Shown here piece after piece: positions 1 through 5,837 of a stretch of 6,809 nt of DNA; position 1 is the stretch's first letter, and each line of letters begins with the position of its first letter. Source of the stretch: Gammaproteobacteria bacterium (lineage in GTDB: Bacteria; Pseudomonadota; Gammaproteobacteria; Comchoanobacterales; Comchoanobacteraceae); the NCBI GenBank assembly GCA_030829925.1, contig JAURNZ010000046.1, forward strand, positions 1 to 6,809, written 5' to 3'. A model generated the notes under the pieces. That model saw nothing but the letters and a program-made list of their open reading frames with translations, was not told the origin of the DNA and ran no database searches. Both the position numbers and the translations under genes were made by a program.

Positions 1-770
1 ACTAATTCAGCATAGATCTGTGCGCCTCTTTTTTTTGCATGCTCAAGCTCTTCTAAAACCAATATTCCGCCGCCACCGGTGATCACAAATCCATCCCTAT
101 CTACATCAAATGGACGAGAAGCCAAGGTTGGAAATTCATTGTACTTGGTTGATAAAGCACCCATGGCATCAAATAAAACACTGATGGACCAGTGAAGCTC
201 TTCACTCCCACCTGCAAACATGATGTCTTGTTTACCAAACTGAATTTGCTCATAAGCATTACCAATGCAATGTGCGCTGGTTGCACAGGCAGAGCTAATC
301 GAATAAGTCGTGCCTTTAATCTTAAAATTTGTAGCTAGACATGCTGAAGTTGTACTAGTCATTGTTTTTGGCACACGGTAAGGACCCACACGCTTAACAC
401 CAGATGCCTCTAGAATTTGTGCTGTCTCAATCATTTCGAAATTAGACACCCCACCTGAGCCCACAATTAAGCCTGTACGTTCATTAGAAACCATCGTTTC
501 AGTTAAGCCTGAATCTTGAATGGCTTCTACCATGGCTTGGTGGCCCAGTGCTGCACAATCACCCATAAACCTTGCTTGTTTGCGATCAATGTCCTTTTTA
601 GGATCAATGTTTAGTGTACCTTCTACTTGTGAGCGTAAACCTTTCTCAATCGCTTGTTCAGATTTTTCGATACCAGAATGGGCTGATTGTAACGATGCTA
701 ACACTTCGTATTTATCATTACCTAAACTACAATTAATACCTAGTCCTGTAATCACAACTCGCTTGGTCAT
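1..770 (-). CDS. fabB: 3-oxoacyl-ACP synthase I (FabB), N-terminal 256 codons; C-terminus beyond left edge
   Basis: Condensing enzyme that elongates acyl-ACP chains with malonyl-ACP in the cytoplasm; FabB is the isozyme needed to elongate the cis-3-decenoyl-ACP made by FabA. The reading frame starts at ATG 768-770 (MTKRVVITGLGINCSLGN) and runs open off the left edge. Visible are about 256 of the roughly 405 residues usual for the family. The nucleophile motif SSACATSAHCIGNA places the catalytic cysteine at residue 162 (codon 285-287). CLATNFKI, FAGGSEELHW and EFDAMGALSTKY-like stretches match FabB rather than FabF, which has ATACTSGVHNIG at the nucleophile. The two active-site histidines and the C-terminal thiolase half lie outside the window. 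An AGGAGA ribosome binding site (781-786) precedes the start. It sits 23 bp downstream of fabA on the same strand, so co-transcription as fabAB is likely. Confidence 0.95.
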   Translation of the reverse strand, partial: MTKRVVITGLGINCSLGNDKYEVLASLQSAHSGIEKSEQAIEKGLRSQVEGTLNIDPKKDIDRKQARFMGDCAALGHQAMVEAIQDSGLTETMVSNERTGLIVGSGGVSNFEMIETAQILEASGVKRVGPYRVPKTMTSTTSACLATNFKIKGTTYSISSACATSAHCIGNAYEQIQFGKQDIMFAGGSEELHWSISVLFDAMGALSTKYNEFPTLASRPFDVDRDGFVITGGGGILVLEELEHAKKRGAQIYAEL

Positions 771-793
771 ATCGCTTCAATCTCCTAAATAAT

Positions 794-1303
794 TTAAATT
801 CCGGTAAATAAGCCTACTTTTAATTTTTTAGCCACATAAATGGTTTCGCCATCACATTGCATGTTTCCATCGGCAACAATTAATTTAGTATTTTTAACAA
901 AAACTTGCCTTACATCAACCTGATAAGTAAGTTTTTTATTATGCGGCATTACTTGTCCAGTAAACTTTACTTCACCACAGCCAAGCGCCCTACCACGGCC
1001 CTCATTGCCTAACCATGCCAAATGGAAACCAGCTAATTGCCAAAGGGCATCTAACCCAAGACAACCAGGCATGACTGGGTCTTCTTTAAAATGACACTCA
1101 AAAAACCATAAGTCAGGTTTAATGTCTAATTCAGCGATGATTTGACCTTTGTCATACTGCCCACCAGTATCACTGATGTGCGTAATGCGATCAAACATAA
1201 GCATAGGGGGATAAGGTAGCCTTGCATTGCCATCACCAAATAATTGTCCTTCGCCACACGCTAAAAGTTCTTCATAACTATAAGTATTTTTTTGTTTAAT
1301 CAC
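794..1303 (-). CDS. fabA: 3-hydroxydecanoyl-ACP dehydratase/isomerase (FabA)
   Basis: Bifunctional enzyme that dehydrates 3-hydroxydecanoyl-ACP to trans-2-decenoyl-ACP and isomerises it to cis-3-decenoyl-ACP, the entry into unsaturated fatty acids without oxygen. It has 169 residues, against 172 in Escherichia coli, and is full length. The hot-dog-fold active site is intact: WFFECHFKEDPVMPGCLGLD contains His71 and Asp85, equivalent to E. coli His70 and Asp84. The downstream block GRALGCGEVKFTGQVMP is also typical of FabA and absent from the dehydratase-only FabZ. The start is GTG (1301-1303), chosen because a strong AAGGAG lies 6 nt upstream and the N-terminus then matches the family length. 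It is followed after 23 bp by fabB. FabA with FabB in one operon is a Pseudomonas-like gammaproteobacterial arrangement. No FadR- or FabR-like operator was recognised upstream. Confidence 0.97.
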   Translation of the reverse strand: MIKQKNTYSYEELLACGEGQLFGDGNARLPYPPMLMFDRITHISDTGGQYDKGQIIAELDIKPDLWFFECHFKEDPVMPGCLGLDALWQLAGFHLAWLGNEGRGRALGCGEVKFTGQVMPHNKKLTYQVDVRQVFVKNTKLIVADGNMQCDGETIYVAKKLKVGLFTGI

Positions 1304-1309
1304 CAGTAT

Positions 1310-1315
1310 CTCCTT
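1310..1315 (-). promoter_or_regulatory. Shine-Dalgarno site that fixes the GTG start of fabA
   Basis: On the minus strand AAGGAG is followed by ATACTG and then GTG. The 6-nt spacing and the near-consensus match support GTG initiation; no ATG lies close enough to serve as an alternative. Confidence 0.8.
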
Positions 1316-1367
1316 AAGAATTAATAGTAACCAAATTTAAAACTTAATGGAATCTTTTTATAAAACC

Positions 1368-1396
1368 AATACATCACAACACTTTAAATTTAACAA
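1368..1396 (-). promoter_or_regulatory. Candidate sigma-70 promoter for fabAB
   Basis: The 176-bp gap between the kinase stop and fabA contains no gene. On the minus strand it holds TTGTTA (1391-1396) and, after exactly 17 nt, TGTATT (1368-1373). The latter is preceded by TGA, which gives an extended -10 (TGn). Each hexamer matches consensus at 4 of 6 positions. Transcription would start near 1361, leaving a leader of about 58 nt. The gap is AT-rich, so chance matches are common. I saw no clear intrinsic terminator for the upstream kinase gene in it. Confidence 0.3.
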
Positions 1397-1479
1397 TATA
1401 AACAATCATCCATTGAGAGAGTTAATTTAAACTACGAAACCTTCAAACCAACAAACTTATACGCACCTAAATCAACATA

Positions 1480-2139
1480 TCACCAAGCCTTAAAACACCC
1501 CGACAAATACTGTTCAATGACTTGATGAATGTGCTTTTTTGGCATAATGGTTAATAGTTTATTATCTCCAGGGATGACTTCAATGGCACCCATTGCTTTA
1601 TTTGAAGTAGAGATTTGCTTGACTGGACAAAGGTTTAAGCCATTTAAAGTCCATTGTAACCCCTTAGAACTTGCCTGCAATGGCACCAATGGGTAAAAAG
1701 ACACATGCGTATTTTTTGGCAAATCTATAGAGAACTTTGGCGGACAGACAAACATCATATCAACACGGTCTAATAAAATTACCACTTTAGATGCATAACG
1801 AACCAATATGCTTTGGTTTGCTAAGTTATGGTCTAGCCTATCCCCAAAAAAACCAAGCCCCACAATCACCTTGGCTTCAATTTGGTCCAAACACTTTTCA
1901 AGATCAGTATTATCTTGGTTATCAACAAAAATGATTTTGTCTGGAGGGATCATTTTTCTCACATCATTGCTCATAGAATCTAAATCACCGATCACACAGT
2001 CTATGGGATACGGATACTTCATTAATACATTCGCACCGCCATCTGCTGCAATAATCTTATCTGCATGTTTGGACCAATAGGCCAAATCAGCATCAGAAAC
2101 ATCACCACTACCAACAAGTAAAACAATATTTTCGTTCAT
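1480..2139 (-). CDS. Thiamine pyrophosphokinase (TPK/ThiN family)
   Basis: Transfers pyrophosphate from ATP to free thiamine, giving thiamine diphosphate in one step; a salvage enzyme of the cytoplasm. From ATG 2137-2139 it has 219 residues, normal for the family. The ordered motifs are all present: AADGGAN (31-37), VIGDLDS (49-55), DNQDNTDLEK (73-82) with the acidic residues that bind Mg-ATP, and GDRLDH (99-104). The C-terminal thiamine-binding beta domain includes STSN (177-180). The frame extends 14 codons further to a TTG at 2179-2181, but that extension carries no family sequence, so the ATG was preferred; the ribosome binding site is weak (GGA, about 10 nt upstream). Most gammaproteobacteria instead use ThiL on de novo thiamine phosphate, so this gene suggests uptake of thiamine. 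It is on the same strand as fabAB but separated by 176 bp, so probably a separate transcript. Confidence 0.9.
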   Translation of the reverse strand: MNENIVLLVGSGDVSDADLAYWSKHADKIIAADGGANVLMKYPYPIDCVIGDLDSMSNDVRKMIPPDKIIFVDNQDNTDLEKCLDQIEAKVIVGLGFFGDRLDHNLANQSILVRYASKVVILLDRVDMMFVCPPKFSIDLPKNTHVSFYPLVPLQASSKGLQWTLNGLNLCPVKQISTSNKAMGAIEVIPGDNKLLTIMPKKHIHQVIEQYLSGCFKAW

Positions 2140-2224
2140 AAAATATATTCCAAAGTTCTTCAGAATAAATGATTCAAGCAATAAAGCTAATCACTTTTCG
2201 TTAACTTATTTAAGCATGGCTCAC

Positions 2225-2239
2225 TTGGCTCATGACCAA
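2225..2239. promoter_or_regulatory. Near-perfect dyad, possible operator in the kinase/ankyrin spacer
   Basis: TTGGCTCATGACCAA reads as the perfect 14-bp palindrome TTGGTCATGACCAA with one extra C after TTGG. It lies 56 bp before the ankyrin start codon and 86 bp before the kinase start. A 7-bp direct repeat, TGGCTCA at 2217-2223 and again at 2226-2232, overlaps it with a 9-bp period. The regulator is unknown, and a chance origin cannot be excluded. Confidence 0.3.
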
Positions 2240-2253
2240 TAAACTTGTATGCT
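2225..2253 (+). promoter_or_regulatory. Candidate sigma-70 promoter for the ankyrin gene
   Basis: TTGGCT (2225-2230) and TATGCT (2248-2253) are separated by 17 nt, each matching consensus at 4 of 6 positions. Transcription would begin near 2260, giving a leader of about 35 nt. The -35 element lies inside the dyad at 2225-2239, so a repressor or activator bound there would overlap the polymerase site. Confidence 0.35.
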
Positions 2254-2294
2254 ATCGTTAGAGTAATTTATTTGGACCCTATAAGAAACAATTT

Positions 2295-3074
2295 ATGTTA
2301 AGATTTTTCGGCTTAGAACCTAGCAATGGCATTATAGAAGCCGTTCGAGATAATGATTTAAAAACCTTTGAAACATTAATCAATGAAAACAAGGATCCTA
2401 ATCAAAAAGATAGCAATGGCAATGCCCCACTCCACATAGCCATCATGAAACGTCATGACGTCATGGTTCATATTTTATTAAATCATCCTAAAATTAAAAT
2501 CAATTCGTCTAATAAGGCAGGCTTTACGCCACTTCACTTAGCAGTCATTCAAAATAAAATTGATATTTGTGAACAATTAATCCAAAAGGATGCCAAACTC
2601 AATGCTCGAACCAATGCTGGCTACACCCCTTTTTACCTAGCCTCAATCCCAACACATTATTTGATAGCCGTTCATTTACTCAATGCTGGTGCAAACTACC
2701 GTATGCCTGATAATGCTTATATTACACCTATGTATGTTGCAGCTTTGCATGGCAATCGAAAATTGATACAAGCACTACTTGTATTTGGTGCTGACCCTAG
2801 TAGTAAGGCAAATTTTGACTTTAGCCCAAGATACGCCGCTGCTTATCATTTACATTTTGACATTGCTAATTTAATTGAAAGACATTTATACAAAAAAAGA
2901 ATTCAACAACTTAATGCCCATAGACCTCGCATTGTACAAAACCTAAGAAGTGAAGAACTTGCACCTCCAATGCAACCCATTAAAGAAGAATCTAAAGGCA
3001 TTAAGCGTGGGGTTTTTGAGATTGAATCCGAACCCGTTAAACAAGCATGTAAGCGTTTAAAAAGTTTTTTTTAA
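2295..3074 (+). CDS. Ankyrin-repeat protein, putative secreted effector
   Basis: A 259-residue protein built almost entirely of ankyrin repeats, the helix-turn-helix units that mediate protein-protein binding. Repeats are visible at about 41-74 (NAPLHIAI), 75-107 (GFTPLHLAV), 108-140 (GYTPFYLAS), 141-173 (YITPMYVAALHGN) and a weaker one at 174-202 (FSPRYAAAYH). A degenerate cap covers 9-40. There is no signal peptide or membrane segment. The tail (203-259) is non-repetitive and charged: basic patches at KKR (200-202), KR (237-238) and KRLK (253-256), and a glutamate cluster EIESE 14-18 residues from the C-terminus, ending in hydrophobic FF. Such a tail resembles Dot/Icm type IV substrates (E-block), and the paired basic clusters resemble a bipartite nuclear localisation signal; both are inferences. 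No strong ribosome binding site precedes the ATG. It stands alone, divergent from the kinase. The host target is unknown. Confidence 0.85.
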   Translation: MLRFFGLEPSNGIIEAVRDNDLKTFETLINENKDPNQKDSNGNAPLHIAIMKRHDVMVHILLNHPKIKINSSNKAGFTPLHLAVIQNKIDICEQLIQKDAKLNARTNAGYTPFYLASIPTHYLIAVHLLNAGANYRMPDNAYITPMYVAALHGNRKLIQALLVFGADPSSKANFDFSPRYAAAYHLHFDIANLIERHLYKKRIQQLNAHRPRIVQNLRSEELAPPMQPIKEESKGIKRGVFEIESEPVKQACKRLKSFF

Positions 3075-3143
3075 ACTTACAGTATACACTGATTCAAAAA
3101 GTTGTTAAGTCAGTCATCTTGAACCTTTAAATCGAGCTAACGA
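3075..3143. other. Convergent intergenic gap, no convincing terminator
   Basis: This 69-bp gap separates the 3' ends of the ankyrin gene and the receptor-like gene. A weak dyad, ACTGATT (3088-3094) against AAGTCAGT (3107-3114) with a bulged G and a 12-nt loop, is the only structure seen. It lacks a following T tract on either strand, so it is not called a terminator. Confidence 0.4.
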
Positions 3144-4268
3144 TTATAGAATACAAAATTCACTTTTTTCACCAATATAAATAGCACAGATACTACCGCT
3201 TAAATTATTATCTTGCATAAACAAAATGCCCCGATTGATTTCATCTTGATAGGGAAAATCTTTACGAAATATAAATGCTAGCGCATCATTCCTTAAATTC
3301 ACTTGTGAGACAATTAAATGACTATCCAGGTCTGAAAACTGAGTTGAATAGCGTTCGGCCAATATATGCTCGGTGATAAATCCTGAATATTTATCAGAGT
3401 TTTCAACATAATATTTAGCAGCTTCTAAACCGCTTCCATCATACTCAAAAGGGTTTGCATTCAGCGACCGAATGACCTCAGCGAAATAAGAACCCTTTAC
3501 TACCACGAAAGTTTTTCCAGCAATGGCTTCTCTCTGTTTAAATGGATCAACTGAGTAGTCATTAGACAATGCTGAATCAGTCATGGATGCAATGATAACA
3601 GCTTGTAAAATCATGCCTGTTATCAATATAAAAATAAATAATATTTTATTTAAATTTGTGGACGGGTTATCTGTAACATCACCACTAATCATTGCAACCG
3701 ATGTGCTAAAAAGTGAATTAGAGATCTTATAGCCACGCTTCTTTTTTTCTATAACCCAAAACAAAAGACTCAAAAATATAAACAATATCAATACAATAAT
3801 CAAAACTCTTGATAATTCATATAATGACTCTAGAAATCTTTGCAGAGGGCCAACATTCTTTACAGAAGTCAAAACAGAAACTTCAGTTAGAAAAAAGGTA
3901 TTTGAAAAATCAACCAAATAAGATCTTTCATATGTCGTTGAAAAATTACCTAGGACTATATCATATTTGCCATTTTTTGTTGCTTCTACAGCCTCTGAAT
4001 AATTATTACTTGTTGGAAGAAATGTATAATACCAATTCTTACTATATACCAGATTGCTCCAATAATCGATTACAATACCTTTATAAACACCATCTATTTT
4101 GCTTGCAAATGGTTCCACCAACATTACACCAACCTTAATTGGATTTTCTTTAGATCCCAGCGGTAAAGTTTGATCACTAACATTCGTAACATGTTGTACT
4201 TCTGTATGCGGATAAACACAACCCAACGTTAGAATAGACAGCAAAACATATATTAAAATCCTTTTCAT
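3144..4268 (-). CDS. Prokaryotic ionotropic glutamate receptor-like protein: solute-binding domain split by a pore module
   Basis: Predicted inner-membrane ligand-gated channel or receptor of 374 residues; Synechocystis GluR0 is similar in length and plan. From ATG 4266-4268 (AAGGA 11 nt upstream) it begins MKRILIYVLLSILTLGC, a signal peptide with an imperfect lipobox at Cys17. Lobe 1 of a family-3 solute-binding domain covers about 43-135, with VGVML, the YDIVLGNFSTTYERS segment (Arg115 in the usual alpha-carboxylate-binding position) and VDFSNTFF. A hydrophobic helix (about 154-173), a re-entrant loop (184-203) and a second helix (207-229) follow. Lobe 2 resumes at about 245-365 (GKTFVVVKGSYF, NDALAFIFRKDFPYQDEINRGI). 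This split order S1-M1-P-M2-S2 is diagnostic of glutamate-receptor channels. The loop reads MISGDVTDNPS, so the K+ filter TVGYG is missing and ion selectivity cannot be inferred. The ligand is probably an amino acid, but this is unproven. Transcribed divergently from ilvC. Confidence 0.8.
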   Translation of the reverse strand: MKRILIYVLLSILTLGCVYPHTEVQHVTNVSDQTLPLGSKENPIKVGVMLVEPFASKIDGVYKGIVIDYWSNLVYSKNWYYTFLPTSNNYSEAVEATKNGKYDIVLGNFSTTYERSYLVDFSNTFFLTEVSVLTSVKNVGPLQRFLESLYELSRVLIIVLILFIFLSLLFWVIEKKKRGYKISNSLFSTSVAMISGDVTDNPSTNLNKILFIFILITGMILQAVIIASMTDSALSNDYSVDPFKQREAIAGKTFVVVKGSYFAEVIRSLNANPFEYDGSGLEAAKYYVENSDKYSGFITEHILAERYSTQFSDLDSHLIVSQVNLRNDALAFIFRKDFPYQDEINRGILFMQDNNLSGSICAIYIGEKSEFCIL

Positions 4269-4278
4269 AGAATTAATC

Positions 4279-4284
4279 ATCCTT
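4279..4284 (-). promoter_or_regulatory. Shine-Dalgarno site supporting the ATG at 4268 of the receptor-like gene
   Basis: AAGGAT on the minus strand precedes ATG 4266-4268. Other in-frame starts (TTG 4323-4325, ATG 4287-4289, ATG 4278-4280) have no such site or overlap this one. They would also add polar residues ahead of a textbook MKR-plus-hydrophobic signal peptide. Confidence 0.55.
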
Positions 4285-4327
4285 ATCATTGAGGTAATTT
4301 TAGACTTGATAACAAAATCCGTCAAAT

Positions 4328-4356
4328 AAAATAGTCTATAATTAAATATAGATCAA
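4328..4356 (-). promoter_or_regulatory. Candidate sigma-70 promoter for the receptor-like gene
   Basis: On the minus strand TTGATC (4351-4356) and TATTTT (4328-4333) are spaced by exactly 17 nt, each with 4 of 6 consensus matches. Transcription would start near 4321 with a leader of about 53 nt. It overlaps the ilvC -10 candidate on the other strand. Confidence 0.4.
4337..4342 (+). promoter_or_regulatory. Candidate -10 element for ilvC (perfect TATAAT)
   Basis: TATAAT lies 28 bp before the ilvC ATG, implying a short leader of about 22 nt. No good -35 hexamer occurs at 16-18 nt; the nearest TTGATA (4306-4311) is 25 nt away, so an activator may be needed or the match is fortuitous. The element sits at the edge of CTATA-N6-TATAG (4336-4351), an AT-rich inverted repeat. 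No leader peptide rich in Ile, Val or Leu codons fits in the leader, so classical attenuation is not supported. Confidence 0.35.
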
Positions 4357-4370
4357 GTAGGTACTTATAT

Positions 4371-5837
4371 ATGAAAATAACAAGCAACATTTTTGAGGTC
4401 GATGAAATTAAACTTGGTAATAATACTGAAACCATTGTCAAAGGTGGCAGGCATTTGTTTGATAAATTACCTGAAGCCTTCTTAGGCATTCAACAAATAA
4501 GCATTATTGGCTGGGGCTCTCAAGGCCCTGCGCAAGCCCAAAACCTAAGAGATTCGTTAGACGGTACAGACATTAAAGTCTGTGTGGGATTGAGAGCAAA
4601 CTCATCTTCATTAGAAAAAGCTAGGGCTGCAGGTTTTAATGAAGCAGATGGCACGTTGGGTGAAATGTATGCCATGATTGCTGAGTCTGATTTATCGATT
4701 ATTTTAATTGCAGATGCTGCCATTGCTGAAAATTATGAAAGAATTTTCAACAGTGTTAAACCTGGTGCCACCATTGGATTTTCGCATGGATTTGTGATTG
4801 GTTTTTTTAAAAATATTGGTTATCAAATACGTGATGACATCAACGTCATTGCCATGTGCCCTAAAGGTATGGGTCCCTCGGTAAGAAGACTTTATGTTCA
4901 AGGTAAAGAAGTTGATGGTGCCGGTATTAACAGTAGCATTGCCATCCATCAAGCCATCAATGATCATGCGATGGCATATGCGCTTGGCTGGGCAATTGCT
5001 GTGGGCTCTCCCTTTGTCTTCCTGACCACAATGGAAATGGAATACCGTTCTGACATTTATGGCGAACGTAGCATCTTACTAGGTGCCGTACATGGGATCA
5101 TTGAAGCAATCTTCAAATATAAAATTGATATAGGCGTTTCACCCGAACAAGCATTTAAAGATACTGCAGAAACCATCACTGGCCGCATCTCCAACCTAAT
5201 TTCCAAACATGGCTTAAAAGGCGTTTTTGAAGCTTTAGATGAAAAGCAAAAAGAAATCTTTATCACTGCATATAATGCTTCATATACACCTTTAAAAGAT
5301 ATCCTAAGGGAGATTTATGAAGAAGTTTACAGCGGCAATGAAATACGCTCTGTGATACTTTATAATGAACGTAAAAAAATTGCCCCTATGGGTAAAATTG
5401 ATGATACCTACTTATGGCATATTGGTGAACAAGTAAGAGATAAACGTCAAGGTGAAGTGAATGATTTAGATCCGCTGACTGCAGGCATCTATGTGGCCTG
5501 CATGGTTGCACAAGTAGATATCTTGATTGAATATGAGCATGTTTTTTCAGAAATTGCCAATGAATCCATCATTGAAGCAGTTGATTCACTCAATCCTTAT
5601 ATGCACCATAAAGGCATTGCCTATATGGTTGATAATTGTTCAACAACTGCAAGGCTAGGCGCGAGAAAATGGGCCCCTAGATTTGACTATATATTAACAC
5701 AAATAGCAATACCGGCTATTGAAAGCAAACAAATTAAGCATGAGGCTTTTAAGGCATTTGACCAACACTTAATTCATGATGTATTGGATACCTGTAGACA
5801 ATTAAGACCATCGGTTGACATTAGTATAAAAGATTAA
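4371..5837 (+). CDS. ilvC: Ketol-acid reductoisomerase, plant-plastid-like long form (IlvC)
   Basis: Mg- and NADPH-dependent conversion of 2-acetolactate or acetohydroxybutyrate to the 2,3-dihydroxy acids of valine/leucine and isoleucine synthesis; cytoplasmic. It has 488 residues with both knotted C-terminal halves of the long (class II) form. The Rossmann motif IIGWGSQGPAQAQNLRDSL (45-63) and the cofactor loop after LR (74-80, with serines 78-80) are intact. Metal and substrate residues by comparison with the spinach enzyme are Asp228 and Glu232 (SDIYGER), Glu398 and Glu402 (NESIIEAVDSLNP) and Ser424 (DNCSTTAR). Long blocks such as CPKGMGPSVRRLYVQGKEV and ARKWAPRFDYIL agree almost exactly with plant plastid enzymes as I recall them; E. 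coli IlvC has APKCPGTEVREEY at the first block. No transit peptide is present. The start is ATG after a TAGGT ribosome binding site 8 nt upstream. It is divergent from the receptor-like gene and convergent with leuA. Confidence 0.95.
   Translation: MKITSNIFEVDEIKLGNNTETIVKGGRHLFDKLPEAFLGIQQISIIGWGSQGPAQAQNLRDSLDGTDIKVCVGLRANSSSLEKARAAGFNEADGTLGEMYAMIAESDLSIILIADAAIAENYERIFNSVKPGATIGFSHGFVIGFFKNIGYQIRDDINVIAMCPKGMGPSVRRLYVQGKEVDGAGINSSIAIHQAINDHAMAYALGWAIAVGSPFVFLTTMEMEYRSDIYGERSILLGAVHGIIEAIFKYKIDIGVSPEQAFKDTAETITGRISNLISKHGLKGVFEALDEKQKEIFITAYNASYTPLKDILREIYEEVYSGNEIRSVILYNERKKIAPMGKIDDTYLWHIGEQVRDKRQGEVNDLDPLTAGIYVACMVAQVDILIEYEHVFSEIANESIIEAVDSLNPYMHHKGIAYMVDNCSTTARLGARKWAPRFDYILTQIAIPAIESKQIKHEAFKAFDQHLIHDVLDTCRQLRPSVDISIKD
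5834..5837. other. Shared TTAA: stop codons of ilvC and leuA overlap
   Basis: The palindrome TTAA supplies TAA at 5835-5837 for ilvC on the plus strand and TAA at 5834-5836 for leuA on the minus strand. The convergent genes therefore overlap by 4 bp. There is no intergenic space for a terminator, so transcripts must run into each other's coding sequence. Confidence 0.95.

Noticed and set aside
520..792. Plus-strand open frame of 90 codons across the fabB start
   Set aside because: It is antisense to well-conserved FabB sequence, with no family resemblance; a shadow frame.
1304..1479. FadR or FabR operator upstream of fabA
   Set aside because: No TGGT-N2/3-ACCA-type or FabR-like palindrome could be found in the AT-rich spacer.
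1808..2080. Plus-strand open frame of 90 codons inside the thiamine kinase gene
   Set aside because: Antisense shadow of conserved kinase motifs; no ribosome binding site or recognisable product.
2140..2181. N-terminal extension of the thiamine kinase to a TTG at 2179-2181
   Set aside because: The extra 14 residues are not part of the family and lack a ribosome binding site; ATG 2137-2139 gives the normal 219-residue protein.
2200..2214. PmrA-like box (TTAA direct repeats) upstream of the ankyrin gene, as in Legionella effectors
   Set aside because: The TTAA copies are 9 bp apart, not the 11-bp period of the known box, and flanking bases do not match.
3088..3114. Hairpin between the ankyrin and receptor-like genes as an intrinsic terminator
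   Set aside because: The stem is only 7 bp with a bulge, is AT-rich, and has no U tract on either side.
3809..4138. Plus-strand open frame of 109 codons inside the receptor-like gene
   Set aside because: Antisense to the solute-binding lobe, of low complexity, with no recognisable domain.
4269..4325. Upstream starts of the receptor-like gene (TTG 4325, ATG 4289, ATG 4280)
   Set aside because: They place 4-19 polar residues before a good signal peptide; the AAGGA before ATG 4268 fits better.
4520..5266. Three minus-strand open frames (67-87 codons) within ilvC
   Set aside because: They are mirror frames of strongly conserved IlvC sequence and lack start signals.
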